Source: Sipunculus nudus (Eukaryota > Annelida > Sipuncula > Golfingiida > Sipunculidae). Taken from it: a stretch of 64,000 nt of DNA. The stretch is from the NCBI GenBank assembly GCA_026874595.1, contig CM049317.1, positions 1,107,108 through 1,171,107 of the forward strand, read 5' to 3'. This document shows, piece after piece, positions 13,734 to 26,800 of the stretch (positions are counted from its first letter, which is position 1; each line of letters begins with the position of its first letter). The notes below the pieces were generated by a model. The model did no database searches. It saw nothing but the letters and a program-made list of their open reading frames with translations, and was not told the DNA's origin. Position numbers and translations under genes: made by a program.

Positions 13734-16700
13734 AAGAAAATTAATATTTATTTTAAAGATACATACATAGAAATTGAAATTTATAAAAGCTCCTGATGTT
13801 TCCAGCAGAACATCAAAATTAAAAGTGGGTGTTTAACTGACTTTGATACGAAACACCCTCAAAATCTTGAATTTGAATATATTTTCATATTCTTTCAATT
13901 AAAATTTAGATTAATATTAAATAATGATCCTAGAAGACCATTACAGTGAAGCATTATTGCAGAGACACACCTAGACCTAATCCTGGCATGCTACATGTGC
14001 ATAAATGTTAAACTTTGGGCTAATTTTAAATAATTATAATATTTCAAACAAAGTTATATAAATATTTAGATAATATTTACACATTTATTGAAATGTTCCA
14101 TAATTATCATGGCGTTGTTCCCGTAAGATTGCGCATAGAGGCTTGTTTTTATTATCTTTTGACTTGTTTGCAGAAATTATTATCAAGATTGGATATATTA
14201 TAATATTCTTTTCTATTGAAGAGATTTGTCTCTTGTTCTATTTGGTATAATTTTGTTATCTTTGACAAATCTAATCATGTTCCATCGTACTAGAGACCTC
14301 GCACTATCCTGCACGAAAAGGAAGGCATTTCCTTCAAAAATGTATATACAAGGCCTTAGGTTGTATGACTTTGATAACATGATCGTATTTCTCGGAGGTT
14401 CACAGCAAGGAAGAATCACACTTCCTATAAACAACATGTTCTTAGGCTAAACTAGTAGGTGACCCATACGTGGAGAGATCTTTATCGCCCTGTATATTAA
14501 TGATAAGAAGTTGCATAAAAAAGAGCGACATGTCCCTATCATGTAAACTATTTTAGGTTTCACAGACAGTTATGGCTATGAAAGGTCCGCTCAGTCTTAC
14601 AGAGATTTTGATTTAATTTAATATTTTTATTACCTTATCGAAAGAGGTTAAATTTTTTACCTGTCTTTCGTCTGTTTGCTGTTTTTAAGAATAACTGTTT
14701 CATGTAAACGAAACGTTATTCAGATATTAAGTATAAGCATCCACTGGAAACTGGTGTGGATCAGGATAACGGGGTGGGTCCAGTAGGATTATGTTTTTTT
14801 TTATTTCGTTGGGATATGCGTCCTAGTGTTTCATACCAATTTCATTATGGCACGTCAGGCATCGAACAATGTTTAATTATCTGACTGCTAATAGACTAGA
14901 AAAAGAAAAGGCATTTTCGCTAAAATGTTCGGAGGGAATCAGTAGCAATTTTTTCATATTATAAGGTATTCATATTGGAAATTTTTGCCTTTCCTTTTGT
15001 AATTAGGTGCCTTAATTAGGAGGAGGCCGCTAATTTACACTTGAATCTAAAGAGCAAACTTCAAAGAATCCGTGATGTAGTCGAGATCACACCATCCGAG
15101 TCCGTGTACAAGTCCCAGTCCAAGCTACTCCAGTCCCAGTACAAGTCCCAGTCCAAGCTACTCCAGTCCCAGTACAAGTCCCAGTCCAAGCTACTCCAGT
15201 CCCAGTACAAGTCCCAGTCCAAGCTACTCCAGTCCCAGTACAAGTCCCAGTCCAAGCTACTCCAGTCCCAGTACAAGTCCCAGTCCAAGCTACTCCAGTC
15301 CCAGTACAAGTCCCAGTCCAAGCTACTCCAGTGCCAGAACAAGTCCCAGTCCAAGCTACTCCAGTCCCAGTACAAGTCCCAGTCCAAGCTACTCCAGTCC
15401 CAGTACAAGTCCCAGTCCAAGCTACTCCAGGTCCAGTACAAGTCCCAGTCCAAGCTACTCCAGTGCCAGTACAAGTCCCAGTCCAAGCTACTCCAGTCCC
15501 AGTACAAGTCCCAGTCCAAGCTACTCCAGTCCCAGTACAAGTCCCAGTCCTAGCTACTCCAGTCCCAGTACAAGTCCCAGTCCAAGCTACTCCAGTCCCA
15601 GTACAAGTCCCAGTCCAAGCTACTCCAGTCCCAGTACAAGTCCCAGTCCAAGCTACTCCAGTCCGTGTACAAGTCCCAGTCCAAGCTACTCCAGTCCCAG
15701 TACAAGTCCCAGTCCAAGCTACTCCAGTGCCAGTACAAGTCCCAGTCCAAGCTACTCCAGTCCCAGTACAAGTCCCAGTCCAAGCTACTCCAGTCCCAGT
15801 ACAAGTCCCAGTCCAAGCTACTCCAGTCCCAGTACAAGTCCCAGTCCAAGCTACTCCAGTCCCAGTACAAGTCCCAGTCCAAGCTACTCCAGTCCCAGTA
15901 CAAGTCCCAGTCCAAGCTACTCCAGTGCCAGTACAAGTCTAAGTCCAAGCTACTCCAGTGCCAGTACAAGTGCCAGTCCAAGCTACTCCAGTGCCAGTAC
16001 AAGTCCCAGTCCAAGCTACTCCAGTCCCAGTACAAGTCCCAGTCCAAGCTACTCCAGTCCCAGTACAAGTCCCAGTCCAAGCTACTCCAGTGCCAGTACA
16101 AGTCCCAGTCCAAGCTACTCCAGTGCCAGTACAAGTCCCAGTCCAAGCTACTCCAGTGCCAGTACAAGTCCCAGTCCAAGCTACTCCAGTGCCAGTACAA
16201 GTCCCAGTCCAAGCTACTCCAGTCCCAGTACAAGTCCCAGTCCAAGCTACTCCAGTCCGTGTACAAGTCCCAGTCCAAGCTACTCCAGTGCCAGTACAAG
16301 TCCCAGTCCAAGTTACTCCAGTCCCAGTACAAGTCCCAGTCCAAGCTACTCCAGTCCCAGTACAAGTCCCAGTCCAAGCTACTCCAGTCCCAGTACAAGT
16401 CCCAGTCCAAGCTACTCCAGTGCCAGTACAAGTCCCAGTCCAAGTTACTCCAGTCCCAGTACAAGTCCCAGTCCAAGCTACTCCAGTCCCAGTACAAGTC
16501 CCAGTCCAAGCTACTCCAGTCCCAGTACAAGTCCCAGTCCAAGCTACTCCAGTCCCAGTACAAGTCCCAGTCCAAGCTACTCCAGTGCCAGTACAAGTCC
16601 AAGTCCAAGCTACTCAAGTGCCAGTACAAGTCCTAGTCCAAGCTACTCCAGTGCCAGTACAAGTCCCAGTCCAAGCTACTCCAGTCCCAGTACAAGTCCC

Positions 16701-19700
16701 AGTCCAAGTTACTCCAGTCCCAGTACAAGTCCCAGTCCAAGCTACTCCAGTGCCAGTACAAGTCCCAGTCCAAGCTACTCCAGTGCCAGTACAAGTCCCA
16801 GTCCAAGCTACTCCAGTGCCAGTACAAGTCCCAGTCCAAGTTACTCCAGTCCCAGTACAAGTCCCAGTCCAAGCTACTCCAGTGCCAGTACAAGTCCCAG
16901 TCCAAGCTACTCCAGTCCCAGTACAAGTCCCAGTCCAAGCTACTCCAGTCCCAGTACAAGTCCCAGTCCAAGCTACTCCAGTGCCAGTACAAGTCCCAGT
17001 CCAAGCTACTCCAGTGCCAGTACAAGTCCTAGTCCAAGCTACTCCAGTGCCAGTACAAGTCCCAGTCCAAGCTACTCCAGTCCCAGTACAAGTCCCAGTC
17101 CAAGTTACTCCAGTCCCAGTACAAGTCCCAGTCCAAGCTACTCCAGTCCCAGTACAAGTCCCAGTCCAAGCTACTCCAGTCCCAGTACAAGTCCCAGTCC
17201 AAGCTACTCCAGTCCCAGTACAAGTCCCAGTCCAAGCTACTTCAGTCCCAGTACAAGTCCCAGTCCAAGCTACTCCTGTCCCAGTACAAGTCCCAGTCCA
17301 AGTTACTCCAGTCCCAAGTTACTCCAGTCCCAGTACAAGTCCCAGTCCAAGCTACTCCAGTCCCAGTACAAGTCCCAGTCCAAGCTACTCCTGTCCCAGT
17401 ACAAGTCCCAGTCCAAGTTACTCCAGTCCCAAGTTACTCCAGTCCCAGTACAAGTCCCAGTCCAAGCTACTCCAGTCCCAGTACAAGTCCCAGTCCAAGC
17501 TACTCCAGTCCCAGTACAAGTCCCAGTCCAAGTTACTCCAGTCACAGTACAAGTCCCAGTCCAAGCTATATCCAGTCCCAGTACAAGTCCCAGTCCAAGC
17601 TACTCCAGTCCCAGTACAAGTCCCAGTCCAAGTTACTCCAGTCCCAGTACAAGTCCCAGTCCAAGCTACTCCAGTCCCAGTACAAGTCCCAGTCCAAGCT
17701 ACTCCAGTGCCAGTACAAGTCCCAGTCCAAGCTACTCCAGTGCCAGTACAAGTCCCAGTCCAAGCTACTCCAGTCCCAGTACAAGTCCCAGTCCAAGCTA
17801 CTCCAGTCCCAGTATAAGTCCCAGTCCAAGCTACTCCAGTCCCAGTACAAGTCCCAGTCCAAGCTACTCCAGTCCCAGTACAAGTCCCAGTCCAAGCTAC
17901 TCCAGTCCCAGTACAAGTCAGAGTCCAAGCTACTCCAGTCCCAGTACAAGTCAGAGTCCAAGCTACTCCAGTCCCAGTACAAGTCTCAGTTCAAGCTACT
18001 CCAGTCCGAGTACAATCCCAGTCCAAGCTACTCCAGTGCCAGTACAAGTCCCAGTCCAAGTTACTCCAGTCCCAGTACAAGTCCCAGTCCAAGCTACTCC
18101 AGTCCCAGTACAAGTCCCAGTCCAAGCTACTCCAGTCCCAGTACAAGTCCCAGTCCAAGCTACTCCAGTCCCAGTACAAGTCCCAGTCCAAGCTACTCCA
18201 GTCCCAGTACAAGTCCCAGTCCAAGCTACTCCAGTCCCAGTACAAGTCCCAGTCCAAGCTACTCCAGTCCCAGTACAAGTCCCAGTCCAAGCTACTCCAG
18301 TCCCAGTACAAGTCAGAGTCCAAGCTACTCCAGTCCCAGTACAAGTCAGAGTCCAAGCTACTCCAGTCCCAGTACAAGTCCCAGTCCAAGCTACTCCAGT
18401 CCCAGTACAAGTCCCAGTCCAAGCTACTCCAGTCCCAGTACAAGTCAAGAGTCCAAGCTACTCCAGTCCCAGTACAAGTCCCAGTCCAAGCTACTCCAGT
18501 CCCAGTACAAGTCCCAGTCCAAGCTACTCCAGTCCCAGTACAAGTCAGAGTCCAAGCTACTCCAGTCCCAGTACAAGTCAGAGTCCAAGCTACTCCAGTC
18601 CCAGTACAAGTCCCAGTCCAAGCTACTCCAGTCCGAGTACAATCCCAGTCCAAGCTACTCCAGTGCCAGTACAAGTCCCAGTCCGAGCTACTCCAGTGCC
18701 AGTACAAGTCCCAGTCCAAGCTACTCCAGTGCCAGTACAAGTCCCAGTCCAAGCTACTCCAGTGCCAGTACAAGTCCCAGTCCAAGCTACTCCAGTCCCA
18801 GTACAAGTCCCAGTCCAAGCTACTCCAGTCCCAGTACAAGTCCCAGTCCAAACTACTCCAGTCCCAGTACAAGTCAGAGTCTTTGAGTTACGAGTCCAAG
18901 TCCATCTTCTTCGAGTCCGAATAACTTGGAAGCCGAGTACAAGTCCGATTCCGAGTCCAATGTACATCTTTTAAAATGAAATTTTAAATTGATATTTTAT
19001 ATTACCATGAATATTTTAAAGACAAGTTTATACATGATTTTACTAAACTAAAGTCATATTTTGTATGCCTACTATTCTGTTGGTAGTTCGTTCATGTATG
19101 TTAATATTTTGAAGTATGTGACAGAACGTTTTTCCTACTGGACTCAAGATTGACTCTAACCTCCCAGTCCAATTAAAAGGCCGAGTCAAATATCACTGAA
19201 AAGAATGCTAACGTTAATTTGACCTATCTGAGAAATATGTATATTAGCTGGCCGCTGAAATTAAGGATTTTCGCAGATATCCACATGAGATTCCTCTCTG
19301 TAAAGAGGTCTTAACCAGTGGTCAGGAGCACCGGTTAATAACCGGAGAGTTTGCGAGGCCGTTAAGATTAACGAGAGGTTTGAGATACACCCGTTAATTT
19401 TAACTATGTGCTAACGGGCTGGTTTAGAAGAACTGTTAACTATACCGAGGGCTTCGAGATACCCAGGTTGATAACGAGGCCCTTACGAGGAGCTAACGGG
19501 GGACCACCAAACCACCCGTTAAAAACGAGGAGTTAGCGAGGTGGTTTAGCTTAAAGATGCTTTCGAGATACACCCGTTAATGTTAACGAGCCCGTTAACC
19601 TCTCGTTATTTTAACGAGGGCTTTGAGATACAGGCGCCTGATTGTCCCACGTCCATCCCAAAAGACCGTCTTTTGTTTCTAAAAATAGCATTTACGATGC

Positions 19701-20748
19701 AACCACACGTCTGAACACACGCAGTAGCTTTGGAAGGTTCGACTTAGAAAAATGGTAAAAAGCTGAATTTAGTGTCATTCAATGCGCCACAGTCTGTAGA
19801 ATGACATATTCAAAACCCGCTCAAATCTGCTTTGGGATTTTTTAGAGCGGCTATAAATGGAATATTTTAAAAATAAAAAAATAATATAGAATGTACCTTA
19901 TTTCGTTATATTAGTAGCCTATTTTCACATGTATGCACATATAGCACGCCAGAGTCATTTAGAGAAGTACACTTGATATAGCGACTCTACAAGATTGGAC
20001 TACAAAAATTTATTTTTAATTAATATTTTAAACATAAGAATATAATGATTTAATTACACAAATTATCATAGGCCGTAATCAAGCTTCTACAAAAGATTGT
20101 CTCTGTACTGTATATAGGTGTCGCCTAACTGGATTAGGTTTCTGTGCATTATCATTGTATCTGTTTTTGTGCAGTGTGTTTGTTTGTTGTGTATATCCAT
20201 AGTTTCACATGTTCATTATTTGGTACTATCCATATGTTGTTTTATGTGGTGTATTCAATAAAAAAATCAAATTTTAAGCATTTGAAAATGCATTCATTTT
20301 CAACGACGTTCTGTGTTAAACCAGAAAAACATCCACTGTACACATTTTGGTCCCAATAAAAGCATTTATTAATTCAGCTTCTATGTTCTAATGTTTAAAA
20401 GCAAATATGATATCATTTAAAATAAATCTTTAAATATGGGTATATTTGAAATATCCATTTTCTGTGAAACCCTGTACGCATTGTTCTAAATATGAATTTA
20501 ACCAACTAAACAGACTAAAAACCATGTAGCAAATATTTTCTCTATTTTTTTTTTGTTAAATAATTATTTTTGCTTTCAAAATAATTGGCTTCAAGAAAAT
20601 TTAAAGGATAAAAATCTTTTGTTCAACATAACTCAGCTCGGTCTCGTACACAAAATCAAATTACAATGACTGGTGAGCTCGGTTTCTCATTATTCTTTTA
20701 TTCTATCAAAATTAATCCCATTCCGGTAAACTTGAAGCTTTCATCTTT

Positions 20749-20815
<67 letters not shown>

Positions 20816-23800
20816 ATATTTATATATATGGTCGCATTTCACAAGATGGTCCAGAAAGTGTGACATGGGTCAAAATGACCATTTTTGGGAAAAAAAGTTG
20901 ATATGTTCAACCTCTGTCTAAGGTCTAGTTTTGTCCTAGGTTAAAACCCCTTAATTAACCAAATATGGCATAAAAACCATATTTAAATACTATATAATAT
21001 CATATAAACTGCAACTTCAAACTGCTTTTTCTTCCGTTTGTACTTCTTTATAATAAACTGATGTATCTCAAGAACTATTTATCTGTTAAAATTTCAGGAT
21101 TAACAGATAACAACATTTTCATTAGCCTCTAAAATTTTTGTTTGGCCACATTGAAATTTTCATAGGTATGAGAGTCTCTGTTTGTGAATACATGATTTTG
21201 TCAAACAACAATAGTTAAAAGAGGTAAAGTAAGAATTAAAAACATGGAATCATTAAAATTTTTAATTTTTAAGTACACAAATGTACATGAAACAAGGTCT
21301 CACATCAAATAATATAACAAAATAGTACACTGTACAGGAATGATATCTTGGTGGTCAGACAGTAATGTCCTAAATGAGATCTTACCTTTTTATGGGGCAT
21401 TGCGCTACTACATATATATTTACTTAGGAAATCAACGTGTATACACATCTCTCTTTTGTTAAACCTGTAAATTGACCCAGATTTAATTTCTTTATGGAAA
21501 TCAAAGTAGTAACAGATGAAAGCATCTGATCCTTAAAAAAACAGTCCCATTTTATCATGTTAATTTTTTTGTAATGCTAGTGTAGTGTCAGATGAAACCT
21601 TAAATAAGAAAGAGGACCAGACCCATTAAAGTGCTCATTACCTTGGTGTGAGTGTCCTGGATCTTTTGATGTCACATTCTTATTAAATTTATACAAATGA
21701 AAGGCTTTATAGATTATTCTTAAAACAGTTGTGTTTGTGGGTCAGTATTTATTCAGTGGTGTTTACGGCAACTGAAAATAAATGTTTTTTTTCTGATTTT
21801 GTCAATGCAAAGGTTTACAGGTGAGCAATGGGTCCTTGGGCCCTTGTTTATTCTGCACAGCTCTATCCTACATCTACATTAGTTTTACCCATGTCCGTCA
21901 TTCCATCCTTCCGAAATCAAACAGTTGTACGGACATTTTTTCCGTAAAGCCTGCAGATATTGGCCTGATTTTTGGTGTGTGGGCAGATAATAACCAGTTA
22001 CAGAACGAGTTCGCATTTCGTCTCGGTTGACCAACTTTTGACCGTTTGATGGCTCCTGAACATAGAAAATTTCATGAAAAATATAATATACTAGCAATTA
22101 CCCGTGCTACGCACGGTTTTGGGCGAGCATTTAGTTCTGATGTCAAATAGTCTGTCATAGTTTCATGTCTTGGGTGTACAATGTTACTGTCTCATTAAAT
22201 CCGACATTTGGTATAAGTGTTCTGTCTCTGAGTTAACCCTGTGCCGGAGTCTGAATGACCTGGACGAATACGTTCTTGTCCAAATGGTGGAATGTCTTCG
22301 GACAAACCCGGAGCATATGTTTTGGCAAAAATCACGGCAAACCGTAGTGTCAGAGGAGACATGTAAATTTACACAAATCGCATTACGCTTTTAATATATA
22401 GATCCATTATATGCATGGTGTTATGCATAAAACTCTAATTGAAGCCGAGAGGTTGGCCGGAGAATTTTCGAAGAATCTGATATATATTAAATAAAATCAT
22501 TTTTATATGAAAATATATATTATGCTGAACATCGCCATTTAAAGTTGCCCTCCGCGCCCGTGAATCCGCCAGTAAAGGAACCTGTTAATAGTGTAATCTT
22601 CATGGTAGTAGAGTACAGCGCTGAGACGTGATCTCGATAATTGCATTCCGGTTATAGCGCACAAAAACTGAGCACTCACATGGTCGGGCAATCCCGCTGC
22701 GCAAAAGTTCGTGGTAGCATTATATTATGTGTTACATTTAATGGCTGTATTTATTTTTAAACATCACGCACTCTTTTCTGTTTGAAAGCTGAGCCAATGT
22801 TTTCCAGTGAGACAGTCACTGCGTTCAGGCAGTGTGTTAAACCCGGATCCCACTCCGGATCCCGGAACCCAAGAAAAATTTGTAATTCTTAAACTCCATG
22901 CATGGTAATTTGTCCAGATATTTTAGCATAATCGTATCTAAAGACATATTTTATATTATGTTTGGTTAAAACATAAAAAAATAGTCTGTTTTGCAACAAA
23001 ATTTGAAAAAAAAAATACTTACGGACCCTGGGGCACGGACCTCACGGATTACACGGACCCCGTTTTCTCGTTGTTTTACCATTTCTTTAGTACATTCATG
23101 TATTTGACATCATGTTCAGCCATGACACATTTGTGATTTATTGTTGTGTTTGTATCTGTATTTTTACATTTCTGTCTCAGTTTGTATTCATAATTTTATA
23201 TTTGCTATTTATTTCATTTGTGTAGCGTTTTAAAAAGTATTATAATTTAAAACATTTACAAAATCATTATTTTAGAACCTGTAGTTGCTTGAAATGCAAG
23301 TAATCAACAATTCCTTTCGGTATTTATATTATTGCCAACTTTAAAATTGCATGGTTGTTATGAACGGAGCACGAAACATGTTGTTATGTGGAAGTGCTCT
23401 GATATATCAGTCTCAGGTCCGCTCAACTGTTAGTGCACTTCAAATTAAATCTCCCCCACTGTGTCCGCACTATTATATTTTCATTTAAAATCACAAATAT
23501 TATATTTAGTGTGTGACATGAGTGCTATTTTGTCCTCTTTTAGTCATAAATAAAAATATGAGCGGTGGTTACTGGGGTCCGTCAAAATTGAACAGTCGGC
23601 AAATTCAAGTAAATGAGGTCCGTCTTCATCGAAATATTTTTGTAATTATAAATCTTTCAGTGAATCGGTCATTTACAAATGTTTAACATTTAGGGACTTT
23701 GCCCTGTCCTTACATTAACAATAGTGGTGTTTTTATCGGTATAAATAATGGAAAATGAGGAAATAGGTTTATGGGGTCCGGGGACCGTGGGGTTCGGGTT

Positions 23801-26800
23801 TTACACACTACCCTGCATTCACTACCGCTCGGAAAATTTTCATTCTTTGAAAGATCCCCCTTTTAAGCATTTTCCTCACGCGAGATCTCCTTGTGCACAA
23901 TAGACCTTTTCGCTGCGCGGAGGTTGCCTTTTGAGAAGGGATCACCAATGGGGATTATTTCGGGCCGGTCACCGCAAATTTAAAAAAAGCCCATATAGGG
24001 CCCCCGGAGAAAAACTCTGTCCCGCCATCAAACACTCTGTGGCCATTGTGTTACCAGGCCCGAAGACACAAAGAAAAGAGGCGCCCGCGGGGGAGCAAAT
24101 ATTAAAATTATTAATTATGCACGTAATACGCAAATATTGCAAATAAAAGTGGGTGGAATCTCTTCGGACAAACCCTGAGCATATGTATGTCAGAAATCAC
24201 GGCAAACCGTACGGTAGTATCAGAGGAGATACGGAAAATCACAAAAATCGCCTTACGCTATTAATATATAGATGATTTTTTATGTGTGGGTAGATAATGA
24301 CCAGTTACAGATGGTGTTCGAGGTTTGTTCCAGTTGACATACTTTTGACCGTTTGACTGCACCTGAACATAGAAATGAAAAATAGAAATGTTCATAACAA
24401 ATGCATATGTACGGACTTTTTTTTCCTCAATGCCTGCAGATACGGCCCTGATTTTTTATATGTGGGCAGATAATGACCAGTCACAGATCGAGTTCGCGTT
24501 TTGCCCGGTTGGCCTACTTTTGATTGTTTTACGGCTCCTAAACATTGACAATTTTATGAAAAATAGAAATTTTATATGACAAATGTACATAGCGTGTACA
24601 GAAGCTTATATCTCCGGAACCATTGTGTGGATTTTCACAAAATTTACTACGATTATTGGGACTGATGGTTTGTACGTGCTGCACAATTATTATCGGATTT
24701 TTCAATTGTGGCCTTGTGAGCGAGATATCTCTAAATGACTCACCATTGGAATTTTATTTATCAGTAAAGATGTATCAACAAAATCTTGGTCAAGTACGAA
24801 GATGGATGACCTTGACCTTTTTTTCTTTGTTTTAGAGCTGATTCTACAAAAACACTCAGAAGCTTATATCTCAGGAACCTTTGTGTGGATTTTCTCAAAA
24901 CTAACTATGATCATTCGGAATGATAGTCTGTAGGGCTGCACAATTTTGGTGGCAGCATCTACAATTTCTGATTTTCAATGTTGGCCTTTTGTGCAGGATA
25001 TCTTCAAAGGTATTCAACACAGGAACTTCATTCTTCAGTGCTATTGCATGATATTTACAAAATCTTGGTCAAGTTCAAAGATGGGTGATCTTGACCTACT
25101 TTTTTTCAGGTCACAGTTTAGTATAGAAAAAAAAGTAGGAGCTTATTTCTCAGGAAGCATTTGGCAGATTGTTATGAAACATGGTACATACCTCTCCAAT
25201 TTAAAATTATAACTGATATCAGCTTTTGCTAATATTCTAGTTTCGCAATGCAATGCTTACAGATACTGGCCTAATGTTTCGTTTGTGGGCGCATGATGAC
25301 CACTCACAGATCGAGTTCGCATTTCGTCCCAGTTGGCCTGTTTTTGACCATATAACAGGTCCTGAACATAGAAAATTTCATGAAAGACAGAAATTTTTGT
25401 GAAAAATGCACATGTATGGACTTTTTTTTCACAATGCCTGCAGATACTGGCCTGATTTTCGGTGTGTTGCTTGATAATGACCCGTTACAGATCGAGTTTG
25501 CATTTTGCCCTTGTTAACGTACTTTTGACCATACGACACCTCCTGCACTTAAAAAAAATTTACAAAATTTAACAAATATTTCTAATTTGCTCCAGGCGGG
25601 GGCATTCGTGTCGTTCCGACACATCTAGTTTCAGACTCAAATAAAGGGTTACAATTCATTCACCGATTTTCAGAAGCCTGGTTTTTACACTTGCGTGATA
25701 GATAGAAGGGCATATAATATACCAAAATAAAGCTTAATTTATGAGCATTTGTGTGATGGACTCCAAAAGGAAAAATTACTAGAACGGTTGAAATGTTTGG
25801 GCAAAGTATTAGCTAACCTCTCTTCAGTTTTATCAAAAATTGGTTGCGTTTCAAAGCATTCACCGAAATTGAGACAGATGGTGTAAAACCAGCATTGAGC
25901 AACAGTATTTAATGTTTACTTTTCCTTAAAGAACAACTTATGAGCATTGTATAATGAACAATTCTAAACCATATTATGAATTTTGAGCCCTTTAGCAAGT
26001 CTGTGAAATATTCATGTCATTTTTTTAAATAAAAGGGGACACCATTACCTTGTGGGGCTTTTTGGGTAGAAGCTTTTTATTTTAATGATTTAGAGTTCAG
26101 CAAATAGCTTTAAAACATAGTCAATACATGTAGGACCAACAAATAATATGGTTTTATATGGTTACTGCAGCATTTGTGTGCTGATTAAGCTTTATGTACG
26201 TTTTTAGCTGATCAGCATGTCACAGGGGACATTCAGAAATTACATCACATGTAAATTTAGGGCCTCCTTTAGACTCTGGAACTTTCCACAGCTACCTGCA
26301 AATAGCAACACTAGAAAGGGCATGTCTTAAGCTTTCTGTTATCGATGTACAGAACATGCACTTTGTCATTCAACAGAGGCAACAGTATTAGATTTTTGTC
26401 AGAAAACCTGATATTTTGTAAAAATGAACTATCGAAATGTGACCACATGAGATTCTTCTCTATAAAGAGGTCTTAACCAGTGGTCAGGAGCACCGGTTAA
26501 CAACCGGAGAGTTTGCGAGCCCGTTAAGATTAACGAGAGTTTTAAGATACACCCGTTAAATTTAACGATGAGCTAACGGGCTCGTTAAGAAAAAAAGTTA
26601 ACTACTGAGGGCTTCGAGATACCCAGGTTAATAATGTTAATGGTAACAGGTCCGTTAACCTCTCGTTATTTTAACAATGGTTTCGAGATACAGGAGCCTG
26701 CTTTCCAAAGAATGCAAGTCTCCACTTCTTTTTTTTTTTGGGGGGGGGGGGGGGTCCTAATTGTGGGATGCCCCGAACCCGTGTTTGCATTCTCTTATTT

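Larger units (their letters stand above)
11576..15100. other. AT-rich intron 1 sequence without recognised genes
   Basis: Very AT-rich, with several TA microsatellites (about 11640-11700, 12190-12244, 13506-13526, 13671-13731). Only short random ORFs are present; I recognise nothing else. Confidence 0.6.

Noticed and set aside
15331-18974. Long proline/valine, serine and tryptophan-rich ORFs (for example 619 codons of PVQVPVQATPV) as real proteins
   Set aside because: They exist in several overlapping frames because the repeat period is 33. They have no non-repeat domain, change frame at deletions and lie in an intron.
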